From: a bacterium
GTDB taxonomy: Bacteria > Chloroflexota > Dormibacteria > UBA8260 > Bog-877
DNA: 7,159 bases
Reading direction: 5' to 3'
Assembly (NCBI GenBank): GCA_021817185.1
Contig: JAKAVU010000145.1
Span: 1 to 7,159, forward strand
The notes beneath the pieces are model-generated. The model saw only the letters and a list, made by a program, of their open reading frames with translations. It did no database searches and was not told the DNA's origin. Each line of letters opens with the position of its first letter. Position 1 is the stretch's first letter. Both the position numbers and the translations under genes were made by a program. Positions 5,758 to 7,159 of the stretch are shown piece after piece.

Positions 5758-6762
5758 ATGACCACCATAGCCAGTGTGGGCCTGGCGCTTCCCTCTTACC
5801 GCCTTGCGGCCGACGAGGGACGATCCGTGATCGCGGGTCACTGGCCCCATCTGACCGCGCTGGCGGTCGAGCCGGTGACTCGCTATCTGGTGCGGCCCGT
5901 CGACGTGACCTTTCGCCCCCGCACGATCGCAGAGCGGATGGCGGTCTACTCTGAAGAGGCTCCGAGGCTGGCCGAGGTCGCGGCGAGCCGCGCTCTGGCG
6001 AGCGCGGGAGTGTCGCCGTCCCAGGTCGACCTCTTGATATCCGTGTCCTGCACCGGCTACATGGTTCCCGCCCTGGATGTCCGGCTTTCCAACTCGATGG
6101 GCTTCAAGCCCTCGGTGCTGCGCCTGCCGCTAACTGAACTGGGGTGCTCCGGAGGCGGGGCCGCCCTGGCCGCAGCCCATCGCCACCTCCAGGCGGAGCG
6201 CACCGCGATCGTGCTGGTGGTGTGCGTCGAGTTGTGTTCGTTGACGTTCGACCCCGACGATCTGAGCCTCGACAACCTCACTGCCGCACTCGTGTTCGGC
6301 GACGGGGCGGCGGCCGCCGTGCTGCGGGACGACGGCCCCGGGCTGCACATCACCAAGGCGGGGTCCCGGCTCATCCCCAACACCGAGCACCTGCTGGGGT
6401 TCCAACTACGGGACGGCGGGTTTCACCCGGTGCTGGACCGGCACCTCCCGGGCCGGCTGGAGGCCGCGTTGACGGAGCTGGTGACCAGCTTTGGGGGTCA
6501 GGAGATGAGCTTCTACGCGGTTCACGCCGGTGGGCCCCGGATCTTCGACGCTGTCGAGCGTGCCCTGTCACTCCCTCCGTTCGGGTTGGCAGCGTCGCGC
6601 GCTTCCTTTCGCGAAGTGGGAAACCTCTCGTCGGCCTCGCTGCTCTTCGTCTTGTCCCGCCTGCAGCCTGATGCCGGCTGCGGTCTGGCGATGGCCTTCG
6701 GTCCGGGCGTCTCGGTGGAGCTCCTGCAACTCACAGCCGGATCGATCAGCGTCGATGCGTGA
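5758..6762 (+). CDS. Type III polyketide synthase (chalcone synthase-like)
   Basis: A homodimeric type III synthase extends an acyl-CoA starter with malonyl-CoA units and cyclises the product to a resorcinol, pyrone or similar ring. The catalytic triad is complete: Cys130 in TELGCSGG, His256 in YAVHAGGPRIFD and Asn289 in EVGNLSSASLLFVL. Also present are SVSCTGYMVPALDV (95-108), VELCSLTF (157-164), LVFGDGAAAAVL (178-189) and a C-terminal AFGPGVSVELL (313-323). At 334 residues it is shorter than plant chalcone synthases (about 390) and slightly shorter than most bacterial ones, mainly by a reduced middle region. ATG 5758 follows the flavoprotein TAG by three bases without a Shine-Dalgarno, implying translational coupling. 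The starter and chain length cannot be read from motifs; an alkylresorcinol or alkylpyrone is the likeliest class, by analogy with bacterial synthases linked to flavoproteins and methyltransferases. Confidence 0.93.
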   Translation: MTTIASVGLALPSYRLAADEGRSVIAGHWPHLTALAVEPVTRYLVRPVDVTFRPRTIAERMAVYSEEAPRLAEVAASRALASAGVSPSQVDLLISVSCTGYMVPALDVRLSNSMGFKPSVLRLPLTELGCSGGGAALAAAHRHLQAERTAIVLVVCVELCSLTFDPDDLSLDNLTAALVFGDGAAAAVLRDDGPGLHITKAGSRLIPNTEHLLGFQLRDGGFHPVLDRHLPGRLEAALTELVTSFGGQEMSFYAVHAGGPRIFDAVERALSLPPFGLAASRASFREVGNLSSASLLFVLSRLQPDAGCGLAMAFGPGVSVELLQLTAGSISVDA

Positions 6763-6771
6763 CGAGGAGCG

Positions 6772-6822
6772 GTGGGCAGGACCGCCCGCTTCCTCTACGG
6801 CGGGCTCGGCTCGGTGGTCATA
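6772..6822 (+). pseudogene. Possible remnant start of an ICMT-like methyltransferase gene
   Basis: Nine bases after the polyketide synthase stop, GTG 6772 opens a frame whose first 17 codons are G/C-ending except the last and read with RTARFLYGGLGSVV. This resembles the N-terminus (Arg, then LYG, then a hydrophobic stretch) of small membrane isoprenylcysteine-carboxyl-methyltransferase-like proteins that accompany bacterial type III synthases (BpsB type). GAGGAG at 6764-6769 lies close, only two bases from the GTG. The expected transmembrane continuation is missing: after about 6820 the frame becomes Pro/Gly-rich and no other frame resumes the family. A truncated gene, an undetected frameshift or a chance match are all possible. 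Confidence 0.25.
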
Positions 6823-7100
6823 GCCTGTCCCGCCGACCAATCGCCCACTCTTGGACGGCCTGGACCGGCCCCCCACGTCATACCCCCCGGCGGAGCCCAG
6901 CGACCGGGCCTTCAGGGCTTGGAGCCGGCTCCGACGGGCCAGACAGAGCGTGGTTGGGCGTGGTCCAGGAATGGCGTGGAGTGGGCGGCCCAGTTCGCGC
7001 CACTCTGCGGGCCACGAGGGACGTCTCTTCCAGGTCGGGACCCCGCGGGAGCGCGTTCGGGAACTTGGGCGGGGTCGCCTCCTGGTGGGGCCTGCCCTGG

Positions 7101-7139
7101 GGCAGCACTGGACCAACCGGGCGCCGGCCGGGTGCTGCC
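7101..7139. repeat. Inverted repeat able to form a stem-loop
   Basis: GGCAGCAC (7101-7108) pairs perfectly with GTGCTGCC (7132-7139); the loop contains CCGG(GCG)CCGG (7118-7128), which can fold again. No T-run follows (TTCTGG), so it is not a standard intrinsic terminator. It could still mark a transcript end or be chance in GC-rich DNA. Confidence 0.35.
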
Positions 7140-7159
7140 TTCTGGCGCAATCTGGTCAT

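Larger units (their letters stand above)
6763..7159. other. Right-end region with no supported gene
   Basis: Beyond the possible methyltransferase start, this very GC-rich stretch is open on plus (in frame with the polyketide synthase, from its stop to the window edge) and on minus in two frames. All translations are dominated by Pro, Arg and Gly with no recognisable family, so I call none. It contains a perfect 12-base palindrome GGAGCCGGCTCC at 6921-6932 and an 8-bp stem-loop at 7101-7139. No T-run terminator for the upstream operon was found. Confidence 0.5.

Noticed and set aside
4434..5954. A 506-codon plus-strand open frame, the longest in the window
   Set aside because: It is a shadow across rsgA, the flavoprotein and the start of the polyketide synthase in another frame. 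It is Arg/Gly/Pro-rich with no family motifs, while the overlapped genes have complete catalytic motifs.
6568..7159. Minus-strand frames at the right end (182 and 93 codons)
   Set aside because: One overlaps the 3' part of the polyketide synthase antisense, both are Pro/Arg-rich, and neither shows a family motif or a convincing ribosome-binding site.

Overview
The window is GC-rich, densely packed bacterial chromosomal DNA. Codon use (G or C at most third positions), GTG and TTG starts, TAGRRT-type -10 boxes and a DUF664-like DinB protein suggest Actinomycetota or a neighbouring high-GC Terrabacteria lineage (Dormibacterota or Chloroflexota). This placement is inferred from style, not from a marker gene. 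There are no rRNA, tRNA, CRISPR or transposase genes that I can recognise.

Layout. The left edge holds the last 39 codons of an unidentified plus-strand gene. It converges on a minus-strand DinB-family gene. That gene is divergent from a compact plus-strand operon of three genes: folE (GTP cyclohydrolase I), a short-chain dehydrogenase resembling quinoid dihydropteridine reductase, and a stand-alone RibD C-terminal (DHFR-fold) reductase. The junctions overlap or nearly touch, so the three are almost certainly co-transcribed. Together they read as a pterin module: FolE makes 7,8-dihydroneopterin triphosphate and two pyridine-nucleotide reductases follow. A reduced-pterin cofactor or a substitute folate-reduction route is a reasonable hypothesis.

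Next comes a 231-base gap with a good promoter (TTGCGC, 17 bases, extended -10 TGCTAGAGT). It is followed by a 29-codon upstream ORF with a near-perfect Shine-Dalgarno, two overlapping hairpins, and then rsgA starting at TTG behind AGGAGG. One hairpin pairs exactly with the rsgA Shine-Dalgarno. This looks like a translational attenuator controlling a ribosome-assembly GTPase and is the most original non-coding signal in the window.

Downstream of rsgA are a geranylgeranyl-reductase-like FAD oxidoreductase and a type III polyketide synthase three bases apart, a likely pair making and oxidising a resorcinol or pyrone lipid. Right after the synthase, about 17 codons resemble the start of an isoprenylcysteine-carboxyl-methyltransferase-like protein (a frequent partner of bacterial type III synthases), then the coding signal fades. 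The last ~340 bases contain no gene I can support.
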